The notes under the pieces were generated by a model. It made no database searches and had not been told where the DNA came from. It was given only the letters and a program-made list of their open reading frames with translations. Of a stretch of 34,150 bases of DNA, positions 1 to 8,585 are shown piece after piece. This stretch comes from Chloroflexota bacterium (GTDB taxonomy: Bacteria; Chloroflexota; Anaerolineae; B4-G1). Location: assembly GCA_011048615.1 (NCBI GenBank), contig DSDT01000016.1, positions 1 through 34,150 of the forward strand, read 5' to 3'. A program made the position numbers and the translations under genes. Within the stretch, counting starts at the first letter, position 1; the number at the start of each line of letters is the position of its first letter.

Positions 1-67
1 CTCTTGGGACGTAACTGCCTAAAGTGCGTCGCACCTGAGCAGTTTTGGAACTTGATTGTACCAGATT

Positions 68-362
68 TCATAGAATTGGGAAGCCGGCCGCTGGGTCATC
101 TATTTGGGCCATCGGGGTGACGGCCCGCTTGATACGCTGCTCGGTCTCGGCGGCCATGGCTGGGCTGGCCAGCTCACGACGCGCCTCGAGTCCGTTCAGT
201 CGTCGGCCGGCCTCGTAGGTGGACTGGGCCAACGGGCACAAAGACCGGTTCGGAGGGCGCCAGGTCACTGATCGGGCCCCACAGCGTGGCCCGGCGGCAA
301 AAGTCGTAGATGGTGGGAGTGTGCAGCAGGATCAAGTCCACAGACGGTAAAGATTGTAACAC
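68..362 (-). pseudogene. Possible N-terminal remnant of a B12-binding radical SAM family gene, frameshifted/truncated
   Basis: Minus-strand ORF 174..362 reads SVDLILLHTPTIYDFCRRATLWGPISDLAPSEPVF, resembling the N-terminus of B12-binding radical SAM proteins; similarity then fades, the overlapping frame 68..268 continues, and no radical SAM CxxxCxxC core follows. Confidence 0.35.
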
Positions 363-390
363 GTCCTGACCGTCTGCACAAATTGTCGTT

Positions 391-804
391 TTAATTCAAC
401 GTCCGACCATCCGAGGGTGAACCGCCTACCACGGTGAACTGCCGCTGCAGGGGTGCGTTCAACGTCGTAGGGAGGGGATTCCAGGCGTCCGCTCTCTGCT
501 GTGCACTTGGCGCGACTACGATTACAGGGGGATACGTGGTCTGGGGCATCGCTGGCTGCATGTGTGAGGTGTGCTCTTGCTCCTCCCGGCGGCGGGTGAC
601 AGAGACGATGAGCAGGCTGGTGGGCAGGGCCGCTCCCACGCCGCACACTGCCCCCGCCAACACGGCCAGCGCCTCGTCGCTCAACCGGTTGCCGATGACG
701 AGCGCCAGGGTCACGACAAGGGCCAGCACGACCGCACCTCCGAACACCTTTAGTCGGCCCCACCAGTCGTTCTGGGTGTGGGTTCTCGATTCCTCCATCG
801 TCAT
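391..804 (-). CDS. Small membrane protein, two predicted TM segments
   Basis: Start at MTMEESRTH overlaps the FtsK stop (ATGA); hydrophobic segments VFGGAVVLALVVTLALVIG and ALAVLAGAVCGVGAALPTSLLIVSV. Confidence 0.6.
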   Translation of the reverse strand: MTMEESRTHTQNDWWGRLKVFGGAVVLALVVTLALVIGNRLSDEALAVLAGAVCGVGAALPTSLLIVSVTRRREEQEHTSHMQPAMPQTTYPPVIVVAPSAQQRADAWNPLPTTLNAPLQRQFTVVGGSPSDGRTLN

Positions 805-1991
805 GATTCTCCTCTGACCACGGTGGGCAGTCGACTCATCAGCCAGGGCAGCGTGACGTGAGGGGAACGTCCAGAGGATACACCGTTGGTGCGATCTGCG
901 TGTTGGTCCTCCAATTCGTCTCGCACGTCCCATTCCCCACTCCTGACGGCCGCCACCATCTCCCGGATCTCGGCGGGGGAGACGTGGGCGACCTGAAAGC
1001 GGGTCACCCGTCCCTCGGCCACGGCCAGGAAATCCCCCCGTCCCGTCAGCCGTTCGGCTCCCGTGCCGCTCCACCCGGTGGCGGTGCGGGCATCCTCGGC
1101 GCTGGTCACTCGCCCGACCAGCCGGACCGGGAAATTGGCCTTGACCAGCGGCCCCAGCACAGCGCTGGTAGGCTTTTGGGTGGCTGCTACGACGTGAATG
1201 CCCGCCTCTCGCCCGCGCTGAGTCAGCCGGGTCAGGGCTTCTTGCACCTCTTTGCCTCCCACCATCAACAGGTCGGCCAGTTCGTCTATGACCACCACGA
1301 CGTGGGCGCCGTCGTGTGGCAGGGCGCGCCGTTCCATAAACCGGACCAGGCTTTGGAGGGCCTCCGCTGCTTCCTCAACTTGCCAGATGACGGGGCGCGC
1401 CAGGTGGGGCAGCCCCTCGAAAGGGCTAAAAGCGCAGTGCTTGGGATCGATCAATATCATGGCAAGCCGCGCGGTCTGGCCTCCGTTGGAAGGGCGGTGC
1501 TGATTGGGCGTCCCGTTCGCCATCGCCAGGCTCAGCACGATGCTCTGGAGCAGCACCGTCTTGCCCGATCCGGTCGTCCCGGCGACCAGGATGTGGGCGA
1601 CGTCGGGAGAGGGCAGGCGGATGAGCAGGGGGACGCCGTCCTCGGAGAGTCCCAGCGCGGCGGTGATGGGGGGGATAGCGGGTTGATGGGTAGTCGGGTC
1701 GGTGAGTTGGTGGTACAGGGGCAGCAGGCGCACCGGCTGGGGGTCGTCGCGTGGGATCTCGACGTCCACGGCGGCCCCGCGCCGGGATACGCGGCAGTTG
1801 GATACGTCCAGGGCCGCGGCCAGCTCTTCGCTCAGGCTCTTGATGTGCGAAATCTTGGCTCCCACGGCGGGCAGCACCTGGAAGCGCACCCAGCGGGGTG
1901 TGACGGTTCCCCCAGTGACCCGTGCCTCCACCTTGTGGAGCGCCAGCACGGCCTCGATTCTATCGGCTTGAAATTCCAGTTGCTTGCGCAT
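801..1991 (-). CDS. FtsK/SpoIIIE-family DNA translocase motor lacking an N-terminal TM domain
   Basis: Walker A GTTGSGKT, Walker B VVVIDELADLL, and TQRGREAGIHVVAATQKP typical of FtsK motors; GGAGGAGG RBS before ATGCGCAAG at 1991. Confidence 0.88.
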   Translation of the reverse strand: MRKQLEFQADRIEAVLALHKVEARVTGGTVTPRWVRFQVLPAVGAKISHIKSLSEELAAALDVSNCRVSRRGAAVDVEIPRDDPQPVRLLPLYHQLTDPTTHQPAIPPITAALGLSEDGVPLLIRLPSPDVAHILVAGTTGSGKTVLLQSIVLSLAMANGTPNQHRPSNGGQTARLAMILIDPKHCAFSPFEGLPHLARPVIWQVEEAAEALQSLVRFMERRALPHDGAHVVVVIDELADLLMVGGKEVQEALTRLTQRGREAGIHVVAATQKPTSAVLGPLVKANFPVRLVGRVTSAEDARTATGWSGTGAERLTGRGDFLAVAEGRVTRFQVAHVSPAEIREMVAAVRSGEWDVRDELEDQHADRTNGVSSGRSPHVTLPWLMSRLPTVVRGES

Positions 1992-2176
1992 TCCTCCTCC
2001 ATAAGTCAGATTCACCATGTGGTCACCCAGGCCGGGCCTGTATCAATCTGCGGGTTCAATGCTCAGCAGGGGCCGTGATGTCGAGTTTCAGAGCGCTGCG
2101 CAGAGAAACACAAAGCCATTCACACCGTGTTTTCTCGGTGGTCCTCTGTTCAAACCAGGATGGCCTAAGTAAAAGT

Positions 2177-2194
2177 ATAGAACGTCCGTTCTAT
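2177..2194. promoter_or_regulatory. 18-bp palindrome ATAGAACGTCCGTTCTAT, SOS/LexA-box-like (GAAC-N4-GTTC)
   Basis: Perfect 8-bp arms around TC; core GAAC-N4-GTTC matches the Gram-positive-type LexA box; sits just downstream of a minus-strand promoter upstream of the FtsK gene. Confidence 0.5.
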
Positions 2195-2208
2195 TTGTCT
2201 GAGGGTGA

Positions 2209-2237
2209 ATTATACTTGTACGAGGGGATCAGGACAA
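2209..2237 (-). promoter_or_regulatory. Putative sigma70-type promoter for the FtsK gene
   Basis: On the minus strand TTGTCC (2237-2232), 17-bp spacer, TATAAT (2214-2209). Confidence 0.5.
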
Positions 2238-2312
2238 GTCAAGTTGAAGGATATATCCCCAAATTAAGGGGGATATTGAGGGTATTTTTCCCAAGTTTCC
2301 CAAATCGTTTCC

Positions 2313-3368
2313 TCACGTCGTTTGTGGGGCGTTGTTCTCGGGCCAGGGGTGCTCTTGGTACGGATTGCGGCATGGTGCGCCCAGGCAGTAGGCGACCCGC
2401 CGGGCCGTCAGGTCGGCCACCAGGGACCAGAAGGTGGCCTGGTTGGGTTGATGGTGGCACACCGGCACCGAGTGGTCGCGCAGCAGCTCCTGGGCCCAAG
2501 CCCAGCCAGCGGCGGCATCGCGGGGACTGTCTCTGCCGATGCGCGCCTCGATCCACTGGGCCCGCTCGACGTGGTCGGTCAGGTTTCGGCGCCCGTGGAA
2601 GGAGCGCATGTCGGGTGAGCGATAATAGTTGGTGATGACCAGGCCCGTTCCCTGGGGGCGGTAGATGTGGACGCGTCCCGGGTAGGTTTCCGCAGCGATC
2701 ATATCTTGGGGATCAGCGATCAAATAGTTGAAGGGGGAGAGGAATGACATCTCTTGCATCTGGACTGCCGCTTCTTGGGCGGTGCGACAGGTTTCCAGGA
2801 GAATGCGAGGGATCAGGTAGGGCGGCAGCCCTGGAAGGACCCGCTCGGCGATTTGGGCCCGAATGGTGTGCACGCTCACGAACAGTCCGTACTGATTGAC
2901 GCCGTCGTAACAACTGCCGATGAAGCCGGCCTGGGTGCCGAGTGAGGCCAGATACCCGGTGGGAAAGAGACGCCGCAGATACCTCTCTCTGCGGCTGTAG
3001 AGGAAATCGTGGTTGCGACCGATCAGCACGTGGCCATCGGGCAGGCGGAGGGCAAAGGTGGTGCAGCCGGGCAGCACCCCTTCCGGCAGATTGTTGGAGA
3101 CGTGGGGCAGCACCTCTTCCCACGGGCGGCCCTGGGCGGCCGCGTATCCCCGGAACTCGTCCAGCAGCGCAGGGTGGAAGCGCGCAAGCTCATCGGCGCA
3201 GGCGCGGGCAAAGGCCAGCTCTGTCTCTCGATCCCGCCAGTTCTCCACCGGTCGCAGGTCCGTAGCGATGCCCATCTGGTAGCCGATGGTATAGTGATTG
3301 CCGCTCAGCTCAAAGATGCGGTAGTCGGCGGTCTGTTCTTGGCGCAGATCGGCGGCTGTGTCAATCAT
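2313..3368 (-). CDS. C45-family peptidase/acyltransferase-like Ntn hydrolase
   Basis: NNLPEGVLPGCTTFALRLPDGHVLIGRNHDF resembles the Cys-nucleophile region of C45/AAT and choloylglycine-hydrolase-like enzymes. Confidence 0.8.
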   Translation of the reverse strand: MIDTAADLRQEQTADYRIFELSGNHYTIGYQMGIATDLRPVENWRDRETELAFARACADELARFHPALLDEFRGYAAAQGRPWEEVLPHVSNNLPEGVLPGCTTFALRLPDGHVLIGRNHDFLYSRRERYLRRLFPTGYLASLGTQAGFIGSCYDGVNQYGLFVSVHTIRAQIAERVLPGLPPYLIPRILLETCRTAQEAAVQMQEMSFLSPFNYLIADPQDMIAAETYPGRVHIYRPQGTGLVITNYYRSPDMRSFHGRRNLTDHVERAQWIEARIGRDSPRDAAAGWAWAQELLRDHSVPVCHHQPNQATFWSLVADLTARRVAYCLGAPCRNPYQEHPWPENNAPQTT

Positions 3369-3449
3369 AGTCGGGACGCCTGTGGGCGGTGCTCTCGTTC
3401 ACCCCTTCGACTCGATGGCAGTTGACCAGCGCGAAAAGCAGATTGGACA

Positions 3450-4493
3450 TCACGCCCTGCCTTCCACCTCGCGTCCCGCCTTGGCCCACGCCGCTTGAGC
3501 GTCCTTGTACCCCATCTTGTAGAGCCGCTCGTGATTGTCGGGGACGTAGCGGATAATGTCGGCAATGGGGATCGGGCACTGAGGGGAGATGATGACCGGG
3601 GAGGCGATCTCTTGGTGATCGAGGGGCGCGTCCCCGGGCGGGGTGCCGAATGAGGACTGGGCCTGTTCGAGCAGTCGAGTCCTGAGCTGCTCGTTCTCCC
3701 GTTTCAACCGGGCGTTTTCGATGCTCAGCCGGACCACCTGGTTGGTGCGGTGGAAGAGTTTCAGGTCGGCCTGGAAGGAGGCCAGCAGCGCCCACTCGAA
3801 GGCGGCCTGGGCGGCGGTCAGAAGGCCGGTCAAGCCACCGACGGGGGTGTAGCGGGGTCGGTTCGTCTCGTCCTCCCAGGGGGTCATCAGCACCACGATG
3901 ATGTCCTCGGCTCCGGCATCTATGGCCGGTCCCAAGGGGGTATTGGCCACGGTGCCTCCATCCCAGAACGGTACGTCACCGATCTTGGTCGGCGGGTAGA
4001 TCAGGGGGATGCTGCAACTGGCCAGGATGTGATCCAGGCTGATGGACACGTGCTCGCAGTGGCTGCCCCTGGCGGGGTCGGGGCTGTTGCCAAAGACGCG
4101 CAGGCGTCCCGTCTCCATCTCGACGACGGTGAGACGGAGGTGCTTGGCGGGTGATGGCTGGTTGATGCGGTCGAGGTCAATCCATTTCTGCTCGACCAGG
4201 GTCCTGCGCAGGGGCGCGGTATCCAGCAGGTGATCCCATTTGTCCAGCAAAAAGGTTTCCCAGGCGCGCCGCTGCACATCGTCCGTCTCCAGCCGCCGCC
4301 ACAGCGACCACAGGGAGTAGGCGGTGTGACCGGAGGCAATCGCCGCGCCGTTCACGGCGCCGATAGAAGTGCCGACGATGATGTCGGGAAACCACTCGTG
4401 TTCCTCCAGAAAGCGGAGCACCCCCACGTGGTATGCCCCCCGTCCGCCACCGCCGGAGAGCACCAGGGCTCGTACAGCGTCTGATTTAGACAT
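3450..4493 (-). CDS. Patatin-like phospholipase family protein
   Basis: LSGGGGRGAYHVGVLRFLEE (oxyanion hole), GTSIGAV (GxSxG), DGG motif (PFWDGGTVANTPL); C-terminal coiled coil. Confidence 0.88.
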   Translation of the reverse strand: MSKSDAVRALVLSGGGGRGAYHVGVLRFLEEHEWFPDIIVGTSIGAVNGAAIASGHTAYSLWSLWRRLETDDVQRRAWETFLLDKWDHLLDTAPLRRTLVEQKWIDLDRINQPSPAKHLRLTVVEMETGRLRVFGNSPDPARGSHCEHVSISLDHILASCSIPLIYPPTKIGDVPFWDGGTVANTPLGPAIDAGAEDIIVVLMTPWEDETNRPRYTPVGGLTGLLTAAQAAFEWALLASFQADLKLFHRTNQVVRLSIENARLKRENEQLRTRLLEQAQSSFGTPPGDAPLDHQEIASPVIISPQCPIPIADIIRYVPDNHERLYKMGYKDAQAAWAKAGREVEGRA

Positions 4494-4634
4494 CGGTCAC
4501 CTCCTCATTCAAGGCCTGTTCAATCTGCTTCAGTATATATCACGTGGGGCTGGTTGCCAAGTGGTGAACGGCCGCCCCGACGGAAAATCTCCATCACATG
4601 TCAACATTCTCTTAACAACTTTTGAACATGCCCA

Positions 4635-4643
4635 TGGTATAAT
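4635..4643 (+). promoter_or_regulatory. Extended -10 promoter (TGGTATAAT) for the secreted Gly-rich protein
   Basis: TG-N-TATAAT; RBS AAAGGAGG just before ATG 4671. Confidence 0.5.
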
Positions 4644-4670
4644 CTGGTCAAACTTGAAAGGAGGCTTCAG

Positions 4671-5231
4671 ATGTGGAAAAAGATAGGTTCGAGTGTGTTG
4701 GTCGTGATGGTGGTGGCGTTGGGAGTCGTGGGCGTGGCATTGGCTCAGGATTCTACGCCTCCCGCCGCTGAGGGTTCGCCTCCCGGTCCGGGATTCAGAG
4801 GCCATAGAGGCGCGAGGATGGAATCCATCGCCGAGGTGCTGGGAATGACGGCCGAGGAGTTGTTCGCAGCCGTGGAGGAAGGACAGACCATGGCCGAGCT
4901 CGCCGCTGCTCAAGGCGTCGAGTTGAGCGAGGTGGTGGAGGCTCTCGTGGCCCCGCGCGTCGAGCAGTTGGTGCAGGCGGTGACCGATGGGCGCCTGACC
5001 CAAGAACAAGCGGATCGGCTGCTGGAATTCGCCACCGAGTACATGACCTGGCGGTTTGAAAACTTGAGCCTGGGTTGGGGTGGTTTGGATGGGGTCGGCG
5101 GTCTGGGTGGCCTGGGCGGACGTGGGGGACGCGGAGGTCCTGGCGGCCCTGGTGGCCACGGTGGATGTGGAGGTGGTCGCTGGGGGAGCACTCCAGAGCA
5201 GCAAGAACCCCCTGTTGATACCGGCCTCTAG
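4671..5231 (+). CDS. Secreted helical protein with Gly-rich C-terminus
   Basis: Signal peptide MWKKIGSSVLVVMVVALGVVGVALAQD; helical segments GMTAEELFAAVEEGQTMAELAAAQGV and DGRLTQEQADRLLEF; GGLGGRGGRGGPGGPGGHGGCGGGRW tail. Confidence 0.75.
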   Translation: MWKKIGSSVLVVMVVALGVVGVALAQDSTPPAAEGSPPGPGFRGHRGARMESIAEVLGMTAEELFAAVEEGQTMAELAAAQGVELSEVVEALVAPRVEQLVQAVTDGRLTQEQADRLLEFATEYMTWRFENLSLGWGGLDGVGGLGGLGGRGGRGGPGGPGGHGGCGGGRWGSTPEQQEPPVDTGL

Positions 5232-5283
5232 TCCGCGTATTCGGGGAATTCCTGGATAAAGGAATAGGGCGCAGAAAGGACAG

Positions 5284-5314
5284 CGGCTCCAGTTGCCACG
5301 GGCGACTGGAGCCG
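5284..5314. terminator. Strong hairpin (14-bp stem with one G-T, 3-nt loop) overlapping a promoter
   Basis: CGGCTCCAGTTGCC-ACG-GGCGACTGGAGCCG. No clear downstream U-tract, so terminator versus operator is unresolved. Confidence 0.5.
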
Positions 5315-5321
5315 TTATAAT
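5293..5321 (+). promoter_or_regulatory. Sigma70-type promoter for the two-component/GDT1 operon, embedded in the hairpin
   Basis: TTGCCA (5293-5298), 17 bp, TATAAT (5316-5321); next ATG at 5354. Confidence 0.6.
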
Positions 5322-5353
5322 ATCACGGATTTCCCATCACGGGTTGTGCCGAT

Positions 5354-6055
5354 ATGAAAGTATTGATCGTTGACGACGAACTGCGCATCGTCCAGGGGGT
5401 GCGCAAATATTTCGAGCAGGCCGGCTTCGAGGTCGTGTCCGCGCACGACGGGCCCGCTGGCCTGGCCAAGGCCCGCGCCGAAGGCCCCGATCTGATCGTG
5501 CTGGACCTGATGCTGCCTGGTATGGACGGATTGGACGTCTGCCGGGCGCTGCGGCGCGAGTCGGACGTGCCCATCATCATGCTGACCGCCCGTGTCGAAG
5601 AGACCGACAAGCTGATCGGGTTGGAGCTGGGGGCCGATGATTACGTCACCAAGCCCTTTAGCCCGCGCGAACTGGTGGCCCGCGCCCGGGCGGTCCTGCG
5701 GCGAGTGAAGGGGATGGGCGGATCCTCCCTCGCATCGTCGCGGGAGACCTATCGTTTTGGCGAGGTGCTCTTCGACACATCGGCCCGGCACTGTGTCGTG
5801 GATGGCAAAGTCGTCTCCCTCACCCCCATCGAGTTCGATCTGCTGTACACGCTGGTGCGGCACAAGGGGCAGGTCCTCTCTCGCATGCAACTGTTGGACG
5901 CAGCCCATCTCGGATCCTACGATGGAGCCGAACGCACCGTGGACGTCCACATTCACAATCTGCGGCGCAAGGTGGAGCCAGACCCCTCGAATCCTCGTTA
6001 CATTCTGACCGTCTTTGGGGTTGGATATCGGTTTGACGATCGGGTGGACGAATGA
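5354..6055 (+). CDS. OmpR/PhoB-family response regulator
   Basis: Receiver domain (VDDE, LDLMLPGMDG, MLTAR, DYVTKPF) plus winged-helix domain (VDVHIHNLRRKV...VFGVGYRF). Confidence 0.95.
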   Translation: MKVLIVDDELRIVQGVRKYFEQAGFEVVSAHDGPAGLAKARAEGPDLIVLDLMLPGMDGLDVCRALRRESDVPIIMLTARVEETDKLIGLELGADDYVTKPFSPRELVARARAVLRRVKGMGGSSLASSRETYRFGEVLFDTSARHCVVDGKVVSLTPIEFDLLYTLVRHKGQVLSRMQLLDAAHLGSYDGAERTVDVHIHNLRRKVEPDPSNPRYILTVFGVGYRFDDRVDE

Positions 6056-7491
6056 AACACAGTCTGCGCACCCGCTTGACCCTCAGTTTCCTGCTGGTCA
6101 TCGTTGCCACCGCTGGTCTCGTCGTGCTGCTGGCAAACCGGATCACTGCCAACCGGCTCACGTACATGGTGTCCCACGCTGGTCGGTTGAAGGCCCAGCG
6201 GTTGGCTCCCTTGTTCGCCAATTACTATGTGCAAGTGGGCAGTTGGGATGGGGTCGAGGCGTTGATGGCTGATCTTTTCACCGTGCAGTGGTCGCATGGG
6301 ATGCGGGGATTCGGTCAGCAGGGCGGACGGATGCCGATGATGGGCATGATGGGCACGACGGAGGCAGAGGACGAGAGATTGTTCCTGGTGGATGGGGCCG
6401 GTCAGATCGTCGCCATCAGTGTGGGGCAGAACGACGACGTCCGTCTCTCTCCTGACAGTTTGAACCAGGGGGCCCCGATCCTGGTCGCGGGGCAGCCGGT
6501 GGGCCGGCTGATCGTCGCTTCCAGCCTCGGCGGACTGACGGCTAACCAAACCTCCTTTTTGAGACAGGTCAACTGGCTGATGGTGCTGGCGGCTCTCGTC
6601 GCCGGACTGGCGGTTTTGATTGTTGGATCCTTCCAGGCCCGCCGCATCGTCGCCCCGGTGCGGGAGCTGGCGCAGGCGGCCCGCCGTGTCGCCGATGGGG
6701 ATCTGTCGCAGCGGGTGCGCGTCACGTCGGAGGACGAACTGGGCGAGATGGGCGAGGCCTTTAACAGGATGGCGGCCGAGTTGGAGCGGCAGCACGAACT
6801 CCGTCACCGGGCGATGACCGACATCGCCCACGAACTGCGCACCCCGCTCAGCGTCCTGCAGATTGACATCGAGTCCATCGAGGACGGGCTGACCGACCCC
6901 ACTCCTGAGGTGATCGCCGGGCTGCGGGAGGAGGTGGTGCTGCTCAAGCGATTGGTCGAGGATCTGCGCATGCTCTCGTTGGCCGAAGCGGGCGAGTTAC
7001 AGCTCGAGTTGGAGCCGGTGGACGTTGCCGCGCTGGTGCGGAGCGCGGTCGAGCGGGGACGGGCGGCGGCGCGGGAGAAGGGCGTGACCCTCTCCGCGGA
7101 CGTATCTGGTCCGCTGCCCCCCGTCCTGGGAGACGGTCATCGCTTGATTCAGGTGTTGCTCAATCTGCTTTCCAATGCGCTACGCCACACTCCCCCCGGC
7201 GGTCAGGTGACCGTCATCCTGCGGTCGGCCGGCCAGGGGGTCCACGTGGTGGTGCGAGATACCGGGGAGGGGATTCCGGCCGATGCGCTGCCGCACCTGT
7301 TCGAGCGCTTCTACCGGACGGACCAGGCCCGCAGCCGAGACGCTGGCGGCAGCGGGCTGGGCCTGACCATCGCCCGCAGTCTGGTCGAGGCCCACGGAGG
7401 GCGCATCTGGGCCGAGAGCGAACCGGGAGCGGGCAGTACGTTCACCATCGCGCTGCCCACGGTGGAATATGGGGAGGAAAAGGGGTACTGA
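6052..7491 (+). CDS. HAMP-containing sensor histidine kinase with Met-rich extracytoplasmic loop
   Basis: ATGA overlap with RR; two TM segments, HAMP, H-box DIAHELRTPL, N-box NLLSNALRHT, DTGEGIP, GSGLGLTIA. Confidence 0.95.
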   Translation: MKHSLRTRLTLSFLLVIVATAGLVVLLANRITANRLTYMVSHAGRLKAQRLAPLFANYYVQVGSWDGVEALMADLFTVQWSHGMRGFGQQGGRMPMMGMMGTTEAEDERLFLVDGAGQIVAISVGQNDDVRLSPDSLNQGAPILVAGQPVGRLIVASSLGGLTANQTSFLRQVNWLMVLAALVAGLAVLIVGSFQARRIVAPVRELAQAARRVADGDLSQRVRVTSEDELGEMGEAFNRMAAELERQHELRHRAMTDIAHELRTPLSVLQIDIESIEDGLTDPTPEVIAGLREEVVLLKRLVEDLRMLSLAEAGELQLELEPVDVAALVRSAVERGRAAAREKGVTLSADVSGPLPPVLGDGHRLIQVLLNLLSNALRHTPPGGQVTVILRSAGQGVHVVVRDTGEGIPADALPHLFERFYRTDQARSRDAGGSGLGLTIARSLVEAHGGRIWAESEPGAGSTFTIALPTVEYGEEKGY

Positions 7492-8132
7492 TGGGTGTAG
7501 ATTGGAACGCCCTGCTCTCGACCTTTGGCCTGATTTTCCTGGCCGAGTTGGGCGACAAGACCCAACTGGCGGTGGTGACGCAGGTGTGTAAATTTCGCCG
7601 CCCGTGGGCGGTTTTCTGGGGCGCCAGCCTGGCCCTGACGGCGGTCACGGCCCTCGGAGCCTGGGGCGGGCAGGTGGCGAGTCAGTTCATCCCGGCTTCC
7701 ATCCTGCGCATCGTCGCGGCGCTGGCGTTCGTCGTGATGGGCGTGCTCATTGGGCGGGAGGCAATCCGGGCACGATCCAGTGGCAGTGAATGGGATGCAG
7801 CGTGTGAACCCGGCTGTGACGAGGGGGAGAGGGGGACGGGTCGCGTACTGATCTCTGCCCGGGACTGGCGAGCGTTTGCCTCGACCTTGGGCCTGCTGTT
7901 TGTGGCCGAATTGGGGGACAAGACACAGCTCGCCGTCCTCAGCCTGGCGGGCAAGTACGAGGATGGCAGCTCTGTCTTGTTGGGAGGAGCGCTGGCGCTG
8001 ACGGCAGTGACCGGGCTGGGCGTCGTCGGCGGGCAGGGTTTGTGCCGGCTCATCCCGGAGCGCTGGCTGCTGTTCGTCTCGTCCGCGGCCTTTGTGGTGA
8101 TGGGGATCTTGGTGGGCGTGGGGGTGTTGTGA
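7491..8132 (+). CDS. GDT1/TMEM165 (UPF0016) family cation transporter
   Basis: Two ELGDKTQLAV motifs in two homologous halves; TGATG coupling with the kinase. Confidence 0.9.
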   Translation: MGVDWNALLSTFGLIFLAELGDKTQLAVVTQVCKFRRPWAVFWGASLALTAVTALGAWGGQVASQFIPASILRIVAALAFVVMGVLIGREAIRARSSGSEWDAACEPGCDEGERGTGRVLISARDWRAFASTLGLLFVAELGDKTQLAVLSLAGKYEDGSSVLLGGALALTAVTGLGVVGGQGLCRLIPERWLLFVSSAAFVVMGILVGVGVL

Positions 8133-8194
8133 GACGCGCGTGAGGCCAGCCCGGTGTGACGTTGGGCCTCACGTGGCGCATCGTCCCCATCGGA

Positions 8195-8575
8195 TCACTC
8201 GACATAGATTTCGACCATCTCTTGGTCCTCTTCGTCCATCACCTCGACCATCTTGCCGACCATCCCGCTGGACAGCAGGGTCTCCAACTCTTCCATATCC
8301 AAACCCTCGAACTCTTGCGGGGCGAATCGTTCTGCCATGCGCAGCCCCACGTTCACTAGGCCGATAGGGATCGTCACGTTCACTTTGGGAGTGCCGGACT
8401 GCATGTCCGTCACCTGGACGCGCAGATACCGGTTGCCGCTGCCCGACGCGGGGACGCCCGGCGGTGTGCGGGCTCCCCCATCCAGTGCGCGGAGCAGGGT
8501 GGCCGCTTCGTCGGGTGTGATCTTGTCCTCTTCCAACATCTTGAGGATTTTCAGTCTTTCTTCACTGGTCGTCAT
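8195..8575 (-). CDS. Small protein with N-terminal SHOCT-like motif
   Basis: MTTSEERLKILKMLEEDKITPDEAATLLRALDGG; C-terminal acidic region. Confidence 0.75.
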   Translation of the reverse strand: MTTSEERLKILKMLEEDKITPDEAATLLRALDGGARTPPGVPASGSGNRYLRVQVTDMQSGTPKVNVTIPIGLVNVGLRMAERFAPQEFEGLDMEELETLLSSGMVGKMVEVMDEEDQEMVEIYVE

Positions 8576-8585
8576 AGGTTGCCTC

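Noticed and set aside
858-2078. 406-aa plus-strand ORF opposite the FtsK gene
   Set aside because: Antisense shadow ORF; Gly/His/Gln-rich, no recognisable domain.
2253-2276. ATATCCCC...GGGGATAT hairpin after the C45 gene as a rho-independent terminator
   Set aside because: Stem is short and AT-containing with no immediate U-tract on the minus strand; too weak to call.
5077-5190. GGN-type tandem repeat considered as a standalone repeat element or CRISPR-like array
   Set aside because: Explained as the coding repeat of the Gly-rich C-terminus; no spacer/repeat regularity.
4910-5191. Pro-rich minus-strand ORF (PPHPPWPPGPPGPPRPPRPP)
   Set aside because: Complement of the Gly-rich tail of the secreted protein; a codon artefact.
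5998-6831. 277-aa minus-strand ORF opposite the histidine kinase
   Set aside because: Shadow ORF with His/Gln/Arg-rich low-complexity composition.
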